NCBI GenBank assembly: GCA_026874595.1
Contig: CM049314.1
Coordinates: 2,753,318 to 2,817,317, forward strand
Reading direction: 5' to 3'
Length of the DNA stretch: 64,000 nucleotides
From: Sipunculus nudus
Lineage: Eukaryota > Annelida > Sipuncula > Golfingiida > Sipunculidae
Positions 50,601-60,484 of this stretch are shown here, piece after piece. The notes under the pieces were generated by a model. It was not told the origin of the DNA and made no database searches. It saw only the letters and a list, made by a program, of their open reading frames with translations. Position 1 is the stretch's first letter; the number at the start of each line of letters is the position of its first letter. A program made the translations under genes and the position numbers.

Positions 50601-53600
50601 CTTCAAGTGATGGTGAGTAGCTGCTCTCAGTAATGATATTGGGTGGACTGGTTCACCTTATCTTCAACAGATGGTGAGTAGCTGCTCTCAGTAATGATAT
50701 TGAGTGGACTGGTTCACCTTATCTTCAAGTGATGGTGAGTAGCTGCTCTCAGTAATGATATTGGGTGGACTGGTTCACCTTATCTTCAAGTGATGGTGAG
50801 TAGCTGCTCTCAGTAATGATATTGGGTGGACTGGTTCACCTTATCTTCAAGTGATGGTGAGTAGCTGCTCTCAGTAATGATATTGAGTGGACTGGTTCAC
50901 CTTATCTTCAAGTGATGGTGAGTAGCTGCTCTCAGTAATGATATTGGGTGGACTGGTTCACCTTATCTTCAACAGATGGTGAGTAGCTGCTCTCAGTAAT
51001 GATATTGGGTGGACTGGTTCACCTTATCTTCAACAGATGGTGAGTAGCTACTCTCAGTAATGATATTGAGTAAACTGGTTCACCTTATCTTCAAGAGATG
51101 GTGAGAAGCTGCTCTCAGTAATGATATTGAGTGGACTGGTTCACCTTATCTTCAAGTGATGGTGAGTAGCTGCTCTCAGTAAAGATATTGAGTAAACTGG
51201 TTCACCTTAACTTCAAGTGATGGTGAGTAGCTACTCTCAGTAATGATATTGAGTAAACTGGTTCACCTTATCTTCAAGAGATGGTGAGAAGCTGCTCTCA
51301 GTAATGATGTTAAGTGGACTAGTTCACCTTATCTTCAACAGATGGTGAGTAGCTGCTCTCAGTAATGATATTGAGTGGACTGGTTCACCTTATCTTCAAC
51401 AGATGGTGAGTAGCTGCTCTCAGTAATGATATTGAGTGGACTGGTTCACCTTATCTTCAAGTGATGGTGAGTAGCTGCTCTCAGTAATGATATTGAGTGG
51501 ACTGGTTCACCTTATCTTCAAGTGATGGTGAGTAGCTGCTCTCAGTAATGATATTGGGTGGACTGGTTCACCTTATCTTCAACAGATGGTGAGTAGCTGC
51601 TCTCAGTAATGATATTGAGTGGACTGGTTCACCTTATCTTCAAGTGTTGGTGAGTAGCTGCTCTCAGTAATGATATTGGGTGGACTGGTTCACCTTATCT
51701 TCAACAGATGGTGAGTAGCTGCTCTCAGTAATGATATTGAGTAAACTGGTTCACCTTATCTTCAAGTGATGGTGAGTAGCTGCTCTCAGTAATGGTATTG
51801 GGTGGACTGGTTCACCTTATCTTCAACAGATGGTGAGTAGCTGCTCTCAGTAATGATATTGAGTGGACTGGTTCACCTTATCTTCAACAGATGGTGAGTA
51901 GCTACTCTCAGTAATGATATTGGGTGGACTGGTTCACCTTATCTTCAACAGATGGTGAGTAGCTACTCTCAGTAATGATATTGGGTGGACTGGTTCACCT
52001 TATCTTCAAGTGATGGTGAGTAGCTGCTCTCAGTAATGATATTGAGTGGACTGGTTCACCTTATCTTCAAGTGATGGTGAGTAGCTGCTCTCAGTAATGA
52101 TATTGGGTGGACTGGTTCACCTTATCTTCAACAGATGGTGAGTAGCTGCTCTCAGTAATGATATTGGGTGGACTGGTTCACCTTATCTTCAACAGATGGT
52201 GAGTAGCTACTCTCAGTAATGATATTGAGTAAACTGGTTCACCTTATCTTCAAGAGATGGTGAGAAGCTGCTCTCAGTAATGATATTGAGTGGACTGGTT
52301 CACCTTATCTTCAAGTGATGGTGAGTAGCTGCTCTCAGTAAAGATATTGAGTAAACTGGTTCACCTTAACTTCAAGTGATGGTGAGTAGCTACTCTCAGT
52401 AATGATATTGAGTAAACTGGTTCACCTTATCTTCAAGAGATGGTGAGAAGCTGCTCTCAGTAATGATGTTAAGTGGACTAGTTCACCTTATCTTCAACAG
52501 ATGGTGAGTAGCTGCTCTCAGTAATGATATTGAGTGGACTGGTTCACCTTATCTTCAACAGATGGTGAGTAGCTGCTCTCAGTAATGATATTGAGTGGAC
52601 TGGTTCACCTTATCTTCAAGTGATGGTGAGTAGCTGCTCTCAGTAATGATATTGAGTGGACTGGTTCACCTTATCTTCAAGTGATGGTGAGTAGCTGCTC
52701 TCAGTAATGATATTGGGTGGACTGGTTCACCTTATCTTCAACAGATGGTGAGTAGCTGCTCTCAGTAATGATATTGAGTGGACTGGTTCACCTTATCTTC
52801 AACAGATGGTGAGTAGCTGCTCTCAGTAATGATATTGAGTGGACTGGTTCACCTTATCTTCAAGTGTTGGTGAGTAGCTGCTCTCAGTAATGATATTGGG
52901 TGGACTGGTTCACCTTATCTTCAACAGATGGTGAGTAGCTGCTCTCAGTAATGATATTGAGTAAACTGGTTCACCTTATCTTCAAGTGATGGTGAGTAGC
53001 TGCTCTCAGTAATGGTATTGGGTGGACTGGTTCACCTTATCTTCAACAGATGATGAGTAGCTGCTCTCAGTAATGATATTGAGTGGACTGGTTCACCTTA
53101 TCTTCAACAGATGGTGAGTAGCTACTCTCAGTAATGATATTGGGTTGACTGGTTCACCTTATCTTCAACAGATGGTGAGTAGCTACTCTCAGTAATGATA
53201 TTGAGTGGACTGGTTCAACTTATCTTCAAGTGATGGTGAGTAGCTGCTCTCAGTAATGATATTGGGTGGACTGGTTCACCTTATCTTCAACAGATGGTGA
53301 GTAGCTGCTCTCAGTAATGATATTGGGTGGACTGGTTCACCTTATCTTCAACAGATGGTGAGTAGCTACTCTCAGTAATGATATTGAGTAAACTGGTTCA
53401 CCTTATCTTCAAGAGATGGTGAGAAGCTGCTCTCAGTAATGATATTGAGTGGACTGGTTCACCTTATCTTCAAGTGATGGTGAGTAGCTGCTCTCAGTAA
53501 AGATATTGAGTAAACTGGTTCACCTTAACTTCAAGTGATGGTGAGTAGCTACTCTCAGTAATGATATTGAGTAAACTGGTTCACCTTATCTTCAAGAGAT

Positions 53601-56600
53601 GGTGAGAAGCTGCTCTCAGTAATGATATTGAGTGGACTGGTTCACCTTATCTTCAAGTGATGGTGAGTAGCTGCTCTCAGTAAAGATATTGAGTAAACTG
53701 GTTCACCTTAACTTCAAGTGATGGTGAGTAGCTGCTCTCAGTAAAGATATTGAGTAAACTGGTTCACCTTATCTTCAAGTGATGGTGAGTAGCTACTCTC
53801 AGTAATGATGTTAAGTGGACTGGTTCACCTTATCTTCAAGAGATGGTGAGTTGCTGCTCTCAGTAATGATGTTGAGTGGACTGGTTCACCATATCTTAAA
53901 GTGATGGTGAGTAGCTACTCTCAGTAATGATGTGGAGTGGACTGGTTTACCATATCTTCAATTGATGGTGATTATCTACCTGTCTCATTTCACTGTTCCC
54001 TGACTTCTGTCTGCTGTCTACCTGTTCCATCCATCTGCGCACTGTCTACTTTCTACCTCAGTCTTCTCCCTCTGATCACACTTCTGTCTACCTGTCCCTT
54101 CCTTCTGCTCCCTGACTGCTGTCTGCTATTTAGCTGTCTCTTTCCTCTGTTCCCTGACTACTGTCCACTGTTTAGCTGTCTCTTTCCTCTGTTCCCTGAC
54201 TACTGTCTGCTGTATACCTGTGTCTTTCCTCTGTTCCCTGACTACTGTCTGCTGTTTAGCTGTCTCTTTCCTTTGTTCCCTGACTACTGTCTACCCATCT
54301 CTCTTGGTATATGTGTTTGATGAGATAAACATTCATCTTTACTGCTGACAGGAATTTTCAAGTTAACAACTTAAGAAATGAAGCTTAATTCCAGACTGTT
54401 TGCTAACCATTTATACACAAATTAGATCAGAATAATGTCAGCAACATCAGCCGCACTAGTTATTATAACTATGAGTTAGATAATGGGCCAGTGATTGAAA
54501 AGGAAGTAAAAAAATTATCCATAAGTTATTTTTATATATCATTTTATGAATTATAATGAATATGATTGTATGACTATTTTCAGATATGCTTTATGACTTG
54601 TTTCTGCTGTATTGTGATGAGAGCCCTGAAGATCGGCTGTTTGTGCTTGATGACTTCTGTCCAAAACTTACTGAGAAATACAAGTACAAAGTACATAGAG
54701 CGGAAATGGACTTTGAAATACCATCAGGTATTATTAACATTTTCTGCCATAAAATTTGACATGTTATCAATTAGTAATGTTATCCAATTATTGAATGCCA
54801 TTTGATTCTGTGAATTTAGTAAGGTTTGACAAATTATGTTCAGTGTATTTCAGGATGTTCAAACTTAACATACTGATTCTGACAGTTCCTGTAAGAAAAT
54901 TTAAAATATAGTCACAATAACTAAATAGTGGCAAAAAAATAGGTTTCAGCACTAAACTAATGCTAAAAAAGGGAGAGAATTTTGGACTGGGCCATTCAGT
55001 AGGCATTACCCAACTCATACTCAAGTATATAAATGATCATCTGCTTGGCAATACAAAATATTTATAAATTTCACAGAGTGACAACTTATCATTCTTCCAA
55101 GGAAGGATTAGATGTAATATATTGAAAATCCATGCCAAGGCGTGAAACCCATAAATCTAAGTTTCTTCGAAAACAAGCTATATATGATTATTATTTTATG
55201 TATAAATTTGATGAGCACATTTTAGAGCTCCATGATAAGTAGGCTACTTATTTGTCTTGAAGTAATATTCAGATAGCATGTACATGCACAAGTACTGGAG
55301 TCTAAGTTATATATTAGCTGAACTTGGGTGCTCAAGTTCTCCTTTCAGTCCTAACTCATGCCATTAAAATACATACTAAAGGCCAGATCTCTTTTGAATG
55401 GTTAGGTTGATTGTATAGACTGTTAGTAAACCAAATGACCTACAGACTTAGCAGGGCATAAATGATAGCTACTATATCCAGGAAGTCTCAGTTATCATCA
55501 AGACAGGTCCTGATTCGAATTCTAAGGAGAATGGAAATGAGGTCACTGTGACCTGGAAGTTCTTGACAAAAGCTTTAGCAGCTCAAAAGCTCAGACATCT
55601 GACCCTTAGGAGGTCCGGTATTTTAACATTTATATCAGAGAACTTTCAAACTTTATATGCAGACAGTTGGTGGTATATTTTTAGCTCAGCTGACTATAAG
55701 TCATCTGAGCTATAGTCGTGGTCCATTGTCCGTCGTCCGTAAGTCTGTCTGTCTGTCCGTCCGTAGATGTGGCATGTTTTGAAACCGTAAGAAACTTCAA
55801 TTGTATAGATCTGAAATTTGCAATTTTTTTAAGTTATTAGCATAAATATAAAATCAGTACCTTACATTTTGCCCAACTTTGGCCACAGCACGATTTTTTC
55901 CTGTAAGTACTGTGGATTTAGTTTTCACAGCATGTACACATACGGATTTAATCTGTTAAAATCTGAAATTTGAAAGTAAAAGCTGCAAAATTAGGCTAGT
56001 TATGAAATTTTTTTTGGATATTCTTGTTGTATTCCCTTACATTGTCAAGCAGTCCACTTTGATCACTGTAGGTCATTCAGTGCAGCTCTCTATGCTCCCC
56101 AGGCTGTTGTTGAGCTTGATCAGGCTGCCAGCCTTAATATCACAGGGAGCCTTTCTCTCCCCCCCCCCCCCCCCCCAATTCTGTTGACAAACCTGTACTG
56201 TACTCTAAACAAGATGAATCTTATAAATTTCACATTTTTTTCAGCAACTAGCAGTAACATCAGAGACCCCTCACCCACCCACCCCTTCAATACACAGGAC
56301 TAAAAAAAAAGACGAATCTTATAATTTTAATGTTAAATAAATTCTTTTTGTTGAGACTTTGACAATTTTGATTTTTTTAAAGAAAAATATGTTCAGGAAT
56401 TTAATCATAATATTCAAATGTGATAATATATTAGGACCAAATGTTAGTGCTAACTCACAAGATTTAAGAAGATATAAATACTTGGTAGCATTTCATTCAT
56501 ATCTCTTAAAGTTGTTGGGGCCTAGGTGTGAATAACACTGTTAAACTTAGTTTTAAAATTAGGAATATTGGTCAAACTTTGTGGGATTAATTCTTAACTC

Positions 56601-57076
56601 ATATGGCCATATATCTAACTTTTGAAAACTTAATTACCTTCACACATTATTTGTTAATGAACTGGAACTTTTATATGACACTTACCGTAGGCCCATTTTT
56701 CCCTTGGTGCATCACTAAATGGTTTTAGGCCAAAGATTTCAATTATTACACAGTCCATATGCTTTAGCTCATGTCCATTATTCTATAATTTACAGAGTTT
56801 CATTGGACCATTTTCTCTTAGCTTTTCAGATGGTAATATACATGAAAAACCATAAGAAATAAAAATATTTTGCAGTTACAAATATTTTCCAAAATTCAGC
56901 TGAGCGACGTGACCCATGGGTCCCTTGTTTTAAATTAGGTCACTGTCACCTATATTTAAGCACCATTCTCCTTTAGCCACTAGTTCATGTAAACCTATAT
57001 ACTTTTGATAAATCTGGAGTGGCATAACTGGATGTGGATCATGATAGATTGCTCTTGTGAAAGAGTACAGTCAGAA

Positions 57077-57131
<55 letters not shown>

Positions 57132-57933
57132 ATAATAATTAGTCTATATAAACTTTAAGGCCACAAAAATTAAATATGTGTTAATGATTTTTTTAATTTC
57201 AGTGCGCTCTAATTGTTATGTTGAGGCGGTAGAGAGGAGCCGTTGCATTGTGGTATTGTTGACCCCTGACCTGCTTCATGACGAGTGGTGCTCGTTTGCA
57301 CTGAAGTATGCGGTGAGTGACGGCAGGTCTAACTTTGTGTTCATCAGATATAAACCAATCCCGTCACACATGTGGTCAGAAGATGACAACACTCTGCGGG
57401 CTTCCATCAAGGTCTGCCACAGCCTCAAATGGCCTGAGACCTCCAGCAGGATGAGAATGAAGCACTTCTGGACGAAACTACACTCCATGTTACCTGTCCC
57501 AAGTGGGTCAAATGAAACATCAGATGAAGAATCTTCCTTGTGCTTACCACTGAACAGACCAAGAAATGATACTTCTGTTCAACATCAAGATATGATAAAC
57601 GAAAAGTGTCATACTGAAGCATCTGACAAACTGAACACTTGTAATGGAACAGAACTCACAAGTAATAAAATGCAAAATGGACATTGGAACCCGTCCAAAA
57701 GTGGTGAAGAACCAATGAAAACCAACCCAGGAGAGACCAGCGAGATGAGTACAGCTGCAATAACTAAGCCTGATGCTCAGGCAAATGGAAAGGCAACTGG
57801 TGGGTCATCACAACTAAATGGTCACAACCATTTAGAGGTCAAAGGTCAAGGTCATAAACACCCACCAGAGTATTCACTGTCTGCAGATAGCGGGGTGTTC
57901 TCCTATAATTCAGATTGTTACCCTTGTGTTTGA
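37319..57933 (+). CDS. Interleukin-1-receptor-like protein: signal peptide, two Ig domains, TM, TIR
   Basis: Coding exons: 37319-37412, 41718-42011, 42793-43042, 44991-45124, 49277-49441, 54584-54727 and 57203-57933. All introns are GT-AG with agreeing phases (1,1,2,1,1,1); the total is 603 codons plus TGA. Residues 1-19 are a signal peptide (MLVPVFLIQLLLLPISSGG). Ig domain 1 is about 32-130, Ig domain 2 about 130-257, the membrane helix about 272-292, the TIR about 315-460, and a polar tail runs to 603. TIR box 1 is YDLFLLYCDESPEDRLFV, the middle strand is SRCIVVLLTPDLLHDEW, and box 3 is FW at 449-450. Spacing from box 1 to FW fits the IL-1R family better than Toll. The role is probably immune or developmental ligand sensing through MyD88-type TIR adaptors. 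Vertebrate family members mostly have three Ig domains; only two are found here. SIGIRR-like or IL1RAP-like orthology cannot be settled. Confidence 0.9.
37372..39718. repeat. 50-bp minisatellite in intron 1, about 47 copies, built on the exon 1 splice donor
   Basis: Units of the form AGGCCAGTATGATTAATGTT, CACAGCCTCAGGACTCTCCA, GGTATGTAGT repeat every 50 bp (for example CAGCCTCAGG at 38641 and 38691). The first unit is the 3' end of coding exon 1 and its donor. Many units keep CCAG/GTATGT; many others have GCATGT at the donor position. The minus-strand open frame at 38488-38691 is a shadow. Confidence 0.95.
39719..41717. other. Remainder of receptor intron 1
   Basis: Mostly unique-looking sequence, less AT-rich at 40000-41050. 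Open frames on both strands there (40423-40785, 40806-41051) have no recognised domain. (AAT)n at about 41591-41625, then a 30-bp direct duplication of AGAGAATTTCTGTGAC at about 41634 and 41662. Confidence 0.4.
41718..42011 (+). CDS. Receptor exon 2: Ig domain 1
   Basis: 98 codons, phase 1 at both ends, between TTTCCAG and GTTAGA. Ig hallmarks: Cys in HLELHCCADG, Trp in ISIQWQLL, and DAGSYRC before the last strand. N-glycosylation sequons at NQT and NVT. Confidence 0.88.
42170..42325. repeat. Dispersed repeat copy B (partner at 20355)
   Basis: CCCCCCACATGTTATAAACATGTG to CAGAATAGGCCCCTTTAAG, collinear with 20355-20515. It lies in receptor intron 2. Confidence 0.55.
42793..43042 (+). CDS. Receptor exon 3: first half of Ig domain 2
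   Basis: 250 bases, phase 1 in and phase 2 out, between CATTTCAG and GTAAGA. Encodes CTDWQKPPLP, the strand-B Cys (KVPCRG), extra Cys in KPCHDPFAC, and strand C VYWTK. The extra cysteines resemble the additional disulphide of IL-1R-family Ig domains. Confidence 0.85.
43043..44990. other. Receptor intron 3
   Basis: No exon seen. Around 43975-44210 a stretch with (GT)n and GGAATCTCAAGACATTTTCC then TGGGATTGGTCC looks like a dispersed repeat fragment. Around 43180 a lone box-B-like GTGGGTTCAAGTC hints at a decayed SINE. Both are tentative. Confidence 0.3.
44991..45124 (+). CDS. Receptor exon 4: second half of Ig domain 2
   Basis: 134 bases, phase 2 in and phase 1 out, between CTCTTGCAG and GTAAGT. 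Encodes ILVFQNVSKADYGDYSCWLS, the strand-E/F signature with the second Ig Cys, and ends at LILQDL. Exons 3 and 4 together are a phase-1 symmetric Ig module split by a phase-2 intron. Confidence 0.85.
45886..46331 (+). mobile_element. Short hairpin-ended repeat with AGGTCA core
   Basis: Starts with a hairpin (CCCTTGCAA and TTGCAAAGGG around 45896-45918), has degenerate GTCC/GTCCATCC microsatellite (45943-45976), core words such as CCAAACTGTTCGAA and GAGGTCACAGCAGCAAAGGT, and ends near CTTTGAGGGGTCCTTGTTTA. Lies in receptor intron 4. Confidence 0.5.
46775..49199 (+). mobile_element. Hairpin-ended element with AGGTCA core repeats
   Basis: The left end TTTTTAGCTCAGCTGAC and GTCCGTCCGGCCGTCC (46846-46863) match the family at 29271. 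The right end is CAGCTGAGCGTCTTGACC, then CATGGGTCACTTGTTTA, where GTGACCCATGGGTCAC-type palindromes recur between copies. Between 47020 and 47620 about four ~145-bp units each carry AGGTCA clusters (47105, 47251, 47393, 47521). Lies in receptor intron 4. Confidence 0.6.
49277..49441 (+). CDS. Receptor exon 5: stalk and membrane helix
   Basis: 55 codons, phase 1 at both ends, between TTTTTGCAG and GTGAGT. Encodes the short stalk KGEAVMVEKTS, the helix LLGWIIGSIALAMGVSIIIY and basic cytoplasmic residues (RYEIKVFIRDRF). Reading past the donor gives GGT GAG TAG, an immediate stop. The last 22 bases are the first unit of the 61-bp array. Confidence 0.88.
49420..53965. repeat. 61-bp minisatellite in intron 5, about 74 copies, built on the exon 5 splice donor
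   Basis: Units CACCTTATCTTCAAGTGATG / GTGAGTAGCTGCTCTCAGTA / ATGATATTGAGTGGACTGGT / T repeat every 61 bp. The first ~430 bp is irregular and the rest highly regular. The exon 5 end (TTCACC...AAGTGATG, 49420-49441) aligns to the unit in 18 of 22 bases. Variants (CAACAG for CAAGTG, GTAAACTGG, GATGTTAAG) recur in blocks, showing higher-order structure with periods of 8 and 19 units. Confidence 0.95.
53975..54310. repeat. 42-bp pyrimidine-rich minisatellite, same intron
   Basis: Units of CTGTCTCTTTCCTCTGTTCC then CTGACTACTGTCTGCTGTTTAG, best preserved at 54130-54290. Because 42 is divisible by 3 it gives a periodic open frame (PLFPDYCLLFSCLF), which is not a gene. It begins right after the 61-bp array. 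Confidence 0.85.
54584..54727 (+). CDS. Receptor exon 6: TIR boxes 1 and 2
   Basis: 48 codons, phase 1 at both ends, between ATTTTCAG and GTATTA. Box 1 is YDLFLLYCDESPEDRLFV. Helix A is LDDFCPKLTEKYKYKVH. The box 2/BB-loop position reads RAEMDFEIPS, in place of the usual RDxxPG. Confidence 0.88.
55440..55677. repeat. Fragment related to hairpin-element cores
   Basis: Contains GAGGTCACTGTGACCTGG at about 55537 and GCAGGGCATAAAT, similar to words in the 46775 element (GTCACTGCGACCTATATT). Similar words resume at 56936 (TTAGGTCACTGTCACCTATA), so the 55678 element may be nested in an older relative. Confidence 0.35.
55678..56931 (+). mobile_element. Hairpin-ended element, medium copy
   Basis: Left hairpin identical in layout to 29271 (AGCTCAGCTGAC / GTCATCTGAGCT), a (GTCT/GTCC)n tract, a body matching 29838-30125 of the long copy, a poly-C run at 56159-56176, and right end CAGCTGAGCGACGTGACCCA then TGGGTCCCTTGTTTT. 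Lies in receptor intron 6. Confidence 0.7.
57080..57126. repeat. (TA)n microsatellite just upstream of the last receptor exon
   Basis: About 23 TA units, 77 bases before the 3' splice site of exon 7. Confidence 0.95.
57203..57933 (+). CDS. Receptor exon 7: rest of TIR, C-terminal tail, stop
   Basis: Starts in phase 1 after TAATTTCAG and ends with TGA at 57931-57933. Holds VEAVERSRCIVVLLTPDLLH, VFIRYKPIPS and box 3 (KHFWTKL), then about 143 polar residues rich in S/T/N/E with no recognised domain. Within the tail, EVKGQGHK is encoded by three AGGTCA words (57836-57854). Confidence 0.88.
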
Positions 57934-60283
57934 CCACAACTTTGGATATATAATATCACATTGGGTAGTGACTAACTTTTTCTTATGATTTGTCAGCAGC
58001 TTGGGTGCAGCTTGTGAGGCTGTTATGACATGATTTCTAATTGCTGACACTGTTGTGTTTTAAAATAATTTATTCAGCAGTTTCATGGTAAGTCAGTCAG
58101 GTTGTGCAAGTATATACAACTGATATTACTTATGATGAAACACTGTACTGTATAACTGGCCTTGCAGTTAAAAGTATATCTCTTCTTTGAAGATTTAGGG
58201 AAAACTAAACTAATAATTATTATTATATTTATAAAGCACTCATTCTCCCTCTTTTCTGGTAAAAGAAGTTTGAAGTGAAGTATTACCACATTGCAATGAA
58301 ATCCAGTGAGAGTATGAGTTATACTCAAGGTTTCTGTGTGTAACTGTGCAGCATGTTTTCAGTGTGTTAAAAATGCAAATGTCCAAAAAAAACTATCTGC
58401 ATGTAAAGATGTGTGGATTGTGAATGTATCTGGGACTGGGGGATGTATATGGCGCTAGTTCTTTCTTCTTGTTATGAATAGCTCAACTTCCTGTTTATAG
58501 AATTGTCTATAGAATGCTGATGAAGGGGATTATTGGAATGATGTGTTGTTGTTAAAGTTCTTCTTTTCAGGATTTTATATTCACTGTGACAGAAATAATT
58601 AATCCAGATGTTCAAGTGTAAGCCTAATCACATTACAGAGAAATTCTAAGTCATTTTTTGCCATTTTGCAAAATAGACATGCAGCGCCAAACTGCAAAGC
58701 CTGTATAACTATTATATGTCATGCTAACTATTCCAATCTTTGCTTAAATATACATGTATATCATATTTTTAATATGTATTCTCAGTATGTAATTCAGAGT
58801 ATATAGTTTGAGTTCAGTTTTCTCCTTTGTCAAAAAATAGATCCTCCTTTAGAATAGTCATAGAAATTCCTGCAGGGTGTCCTGTATCATTCCTTGAATA
58901 TGGTAAGAATGTAATTCTATCATTTATATCTTTACAATATTTAGTCTCTATTTTGATGGCTTTGTCTTCCTATTGCTCTATATTATGGGATGTAGCTTTA
59001 GAATGATAAGTTTTAGTGTTTCCTGCTGTGTGTCTTGTCTAAGTCTTTCCTCTTTCACTTTAATATTTTGTTAGTATTCTATTTTGAAGAAGTGGACTTG
59101 CTCTCTTCTGTAGAGAGTAGATACTGCTACTTCTTGTAGAATAATTCCTGTCAGGTTTTCCTTTTCTAATTCTTGAACATTTATTGAATGTTACTCTTTA
59201 TAGAGGAATTGATTTTCTACATTGAATATTGTTTTATCAGTTATTCACTGCTTAACGATTTTCTAAAGAATTTGTTATGTTATTGTACAATATTGAAATA
59301 GATAGTAGTGCATACATGACTTTTAAACATGTTTTGTTGGTTTGAACATAGAGCTTTTAGCATGGATATAAATGGTTGTGGTTTCTCATGCACTGTACTG
59401 TTTAAAAAACCTTTTTTGGTGATGGTTATGGACCAGTGTTCAGTTTTCTATAGTTTATTATAAATATATAACTAACATGAATTGTCTTTGTTTAGGTTAT
59501 TAACTGGGCTGAGTGTTTACCACATTCCCCTGGTACTAAACTTGATGTTCTTACTAATATATAATTAGCGTGATGTGTTTTTTAAGGTTTTATGTATATA
59601 TGTTTTTATATTGAAATTTTCGTTCTGTTTATATATATATCAGAATATTTGTACATAAAGTGGTAAATGTAATATATTAACTGGACGGAGTGTGTAGCTT
59701 ATTCCACTGCCACTAAAATTGATGTTTCTTAGTCAGGAATAGGTAATATTAACTTTTTTGGTGACAAGGAACTTACCTAAATAACGGAGCAGTTAAAGTA
59801 TGGAAATCACTGCCATGGAAATCATTTTCTTTTTAATTATATACATGCACAAACCAATTACCTAATCATTAATCTTGTGTAATGAAAGTAGGCATTTATA
59901 TGTATTTTTACAAATCCATAGCCATAGATAGTAAGGGAGAAGACTGTGCATAGGAGAAAAAAAGGGTAAAAAATTGTAAAAAAAATACGTTAAATGAAAA
60001 CTAAGCATTTCTTTTTTCTTCAAATTGACCTCACTAGGCTTTTATATGGGCTTTGGACAACAATGGTTAGTATTAACCTCCCCTCATACTGTCTTTAATT
60101 TAGTTTAAAGCCAATAAGGGAACATCAAGTACTGATAAGATAGTCAAACCCCACTAACCGAAGCCCTGGTACCGTCAGCAAGACTCAAAATAAAGTTCAC
60201 GTACATTCACAGTGTTTTGAAAAATATGTGTCTATCAAAGAGAAGGTATAATAGATGGACTTGAACATAAAGTTTTCAGTCGT
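57934..60283 (+). other. 3' UTR and flank of the receptor gene
   Basis: AT-rich with no open frame of interest. An AATAAA is at 60189-60194, over 2 kb after the stop. Nearer signals would have to be variants. The 3' end is not settled. Confidence 0.35.
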
Positions 60284-60422
60284 TGATATCAAATGCTAGT
60301 CCTGTATTTATCTCATCCGCTAAGCCAGGTGCACGGGGGGTGGGGGAAGGGGGTAAACAAAATTACTGCCGTGTTTCTTACTCTGATATAAAGCAGCTTG
60401 CATTTAAATATTGTAGATTTAC

Positions 60423-60423
<1 letters not shown>

Positions 60424-60476
<53 letters not shown>

Positions 60477-60484
60477 TTTATATA
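60424..60484. repeat. (TA)n microsatellite
   Basis: A long TA tract. Open frames on both strands across it read repeated Ile-Tyr and are not genes. Confidence 0.95.

Noticed and set aside
53937-54320. 127-codon open frame with repeated PLFPDYCLLFSCLF
   Set aside because: Produced by the 42-bp minisatellite in receptor intron 5. It has no splice or family support.
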